From positions 1-15,948 of the forward strand of contig CAZHGD010000173.1 of assembly GCA_964531735.1 (NCBI GenBank): a DNA stretch of 15,948 bases. The letters are read 5' to 3'. The stretch comes from CAZHGD01 sp964531735. GTDB taxonomy: Bacteria > Armatimonadota > UBA10988. Under the pieces are notes generated by a model. It ran no database searches and was not told the DNA's origin. It was given only the letters and a program-made list of their open reading frames with translations. Shown one piece after another: positions 14,770-15,948 of this stretch (its first letter is position 1; every line of letters starts with the position of its first letter). The position numbers and the translations under genes are program-made.

Positions 14770-15948
14770 ATGTCGAGGATCGCCGGGCTGGCGCTGTTGG
14801 TCACGGTCGGCACTGCCGGCGCGCAGGCACGCTTGGACTTGCTGTGGGACGGGATCGCCGCGCTGAAGGGCGCCACCGTCGACAACACCATGTCCAGCGC
14901 CGTGCGCGACCCGGGCAAGTCGGGCGGCGTCATGATGCGCGCCATCTTTCTGCACCCGCAGAACGAGCGCCCCGCCACCATCACCTACGCGGTGGACCTG
15001 CCGGCGGTCGCGGCCGACGAGCGCCTCGTGCTGGTGGCCTGGCCGGCGCTGTCCGACGGCATCCCGGCTGACGACAAGGAGCACGCGCACGACGGCATCG
15101 GTGTCTCCGCCAGCCTCGACGGCCGGCAGCTCTTCCGGGTGACCACCAACACGCCGGGCTGGCTGCCGGTCTGCGCCGATCTGAGCGCGTCGGCGGGCCG
15201 GGCGGTCAAGTTGGTCCTGGCGACCGACGACGGTGCGGGCAAGGGCAACGTCAGCTACGACTGGGCGATGATCGGCGCGCCGGCGATCCTGCGTTTCCGC
15301 GGCAACGCCCTGGCGGCCGACGGCCGCGCGCCGGTACCGGCGGGCGGACTGCTGGCCGAACTGGCCGACGTCACTCCGGCGACGACCATCACACTGACGC
15401 CGTTGAAGGACGGGCAGCCGCTGGCGGCGGCGGTCCAGAAGCTGCGGCCGTCAGGCACGCTACTCGCCTGCGAGTTCGACTTCAGTGCCGGCGGTGCCGA
15501 TGCGGTGGCCGTGGCTGTGACCGGCGCGGCGGCGAAGCAACTGCGCGTCTGTCCGCACAGCGCGCTGGTGGCGATCAGGTCGCTGGGCGCGTCGGCCGGC
15601 GTCGTGTTCGCCGGGCGCGCCTACGAGCTGCGTGCGGCGGTGGAGAACCGCGGCCGCGCGCCGGTGCTGCCGGCCGACGGCTTGCGCCTCAGCCTCAACG
15701 GCCCGGTGTCCGCCGCCCGCCAGGTGCCGCGGCTGAACCCGGGCGAGACGGCGACCATCAGCGTGCCGGTGCCGGCCGCGGCGGCACCTGGCGAGGTGAA
15801 CTGCCAGGTGCGGGCCGAGGGGCGCGATGTCCAGGCCGGCACGATGGCGGCCACCGTGCGGATCTGCCGCGCGCCAAGCGGGCTGCCGACCGCAGTCGCC
15901 GCGCAGGTCAACGTGCGCCGCGTGGGTGCTGATGTGGTGCTCGAGGGC
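14770..15948 (+). CDS. Secreted carbohydrate-binding/CARDB-like protein, partial at window end
   Basis: 393 codons from ATG 14770 run open to the window edge, so the C-terminus is missing. AGGAG at 14758-14762, 7 bases upstream, fixes the start. Residues 1-20 are a signal peptide (MSRIAGLALLVTVGTAGAQA). Residues about 55-173 form a jelly-roll-like domain of the kind seen in secreted planctomycete/armatimonad proteins: FLHPQNERPATITYAVDLP (60-78), DGIGVSASLDGRQLFRV (108-124) and VSYDWAMIGAP (161-171). This resembles NPCBM-type carbohydrate-binding modules. Residues about 275-345 look like an Ig-fold CARDB domain (AGRAYELRAAVENRGRAPV, then a LNPGETATISVPVPA strand), and another begins before the edge. 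No catalytic domain is visible in the part present; a glycosidase or other enzymatic domain may follow downstream. Codon use is fully high-G+C. I infer an extracellular glycan-binding role. Confidence 0.75.
   Translation, partial: MSRIAGLALLVTVGTAGAQARLDLLWDGIAALKGATVDNTMSSAVRDPGKSGGVMMRAIFLHPQNERPATITYAVDLPAVAADERLVLVAWPALSDGIPADDKEHAHDGIGVSASLDGRQLFRVTTNTPGWLPVCADLSASAGRAVKLVLATDDGAGKGNVSYDWAMIGAPAILRFRGNALAADGRAPVPAGGLLAELADVTPATTITLTPLKDGQPLAAAVQKLRPSGTLLACEFDFSAGGADAVAVAVTGAAAKQLRVCPHSALVAIRSLGASAGVVFAGRAYELRAAVENRGRAPVLPADGLRLSLNGPVSAARQVPRLNPGETATISVPVPAAAAPGEVNCQVRAEGRDVQAGTMAATVRICRAPSGLPTAVAAQVNVRRVGADVVLEG

Noticed and set aside
14616..15248. Short frames overlapping the start of the last gene on both strands
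   Set aside because: The frame from 14770 has a signal peptide, a ribosome site and domain-like sequence and runs open to the edge; the others are shadows.

Overview
The window is a high-GC bacterial segment (roughly 65-72% G+C in hand-counted lines) from an organism I would place in Armatimonadota or a neighbouring Planctomycetota-like lineage. The basis is a DUF1559-type pseudopilin with the FPVFAKAREKARQ and H-x9-DG signatures, a DUF6785/DUF6784-type membrane protein, a Gfo/Idh/MocA oxidoreductase, and large secreted carbohydrate-active proteins. The placement is inference, because no rRNA or other marker gene is present.

Left part (1-6991): five genes on the minus strand, read right to left, with gaps of 27, 22, -4 and 34 bases. 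They encode a DUF1559-like pseudopilin (6356-6991), a Gfo/Idh/MocA sugar oxidoreductase (5273-6328), a six-hairpin glycoside hydrolase-like protein with GH125-like motifs (3103-5250), a polytopic DUF6785/DUF6784 membrane protein (1145-3106), and a secreted STN-like domain protein (1-1110, open at the window edge). The spacing suggests one transcript. The first ~195-214 bases do not fit: they are about 53% G+C, and on the plus strand they read as the Gly/Ser/Thr-rich tail of a surface protein. They join the minus-strand gene inside a polyGly/polyPro repeat, which looks like a chimeric junction.

Middle (7138-11742): divergent from the operon, one very large secreted protein (1534 aa) carries two YVTN/NHL-like beta-propeller stretches, beta-sandwich regions and a heparinase II/III-like helical plus C-terminal beta module. 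Together with the operon it suggests uptake and breakdown of a complex, possibly uronic-acid-containing, glycan: outside cleavage by the lyase-like protein, transport by the membrane protein, then processing by the hydrolase and oxidoreductase. This scheme is inference.

Right part (11743-15948): a ~0.7 kb island of markedly lower G+C (~54%) holds an unrecognised 14-cysteine, TPR-like protein (12037-12744). Its tail overlaps a well-initiated small ORF that seems to lose its coding sense where G+C jumps back up. Then come a gene-poor stretch with two strong hairpins, a class I SAM methyltransferase that unexpectedly carries a signal peptide (13152-13862, minus), a cytidylate-kinase-like protein (13984-14631, minus), and the divergent start of another secreted carbohydrate-binding/CARDB-like protein (14770 to the window end, plus).

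No tRNA, rRNA, CRISPR array, insertion sequence or integrase was recognised.
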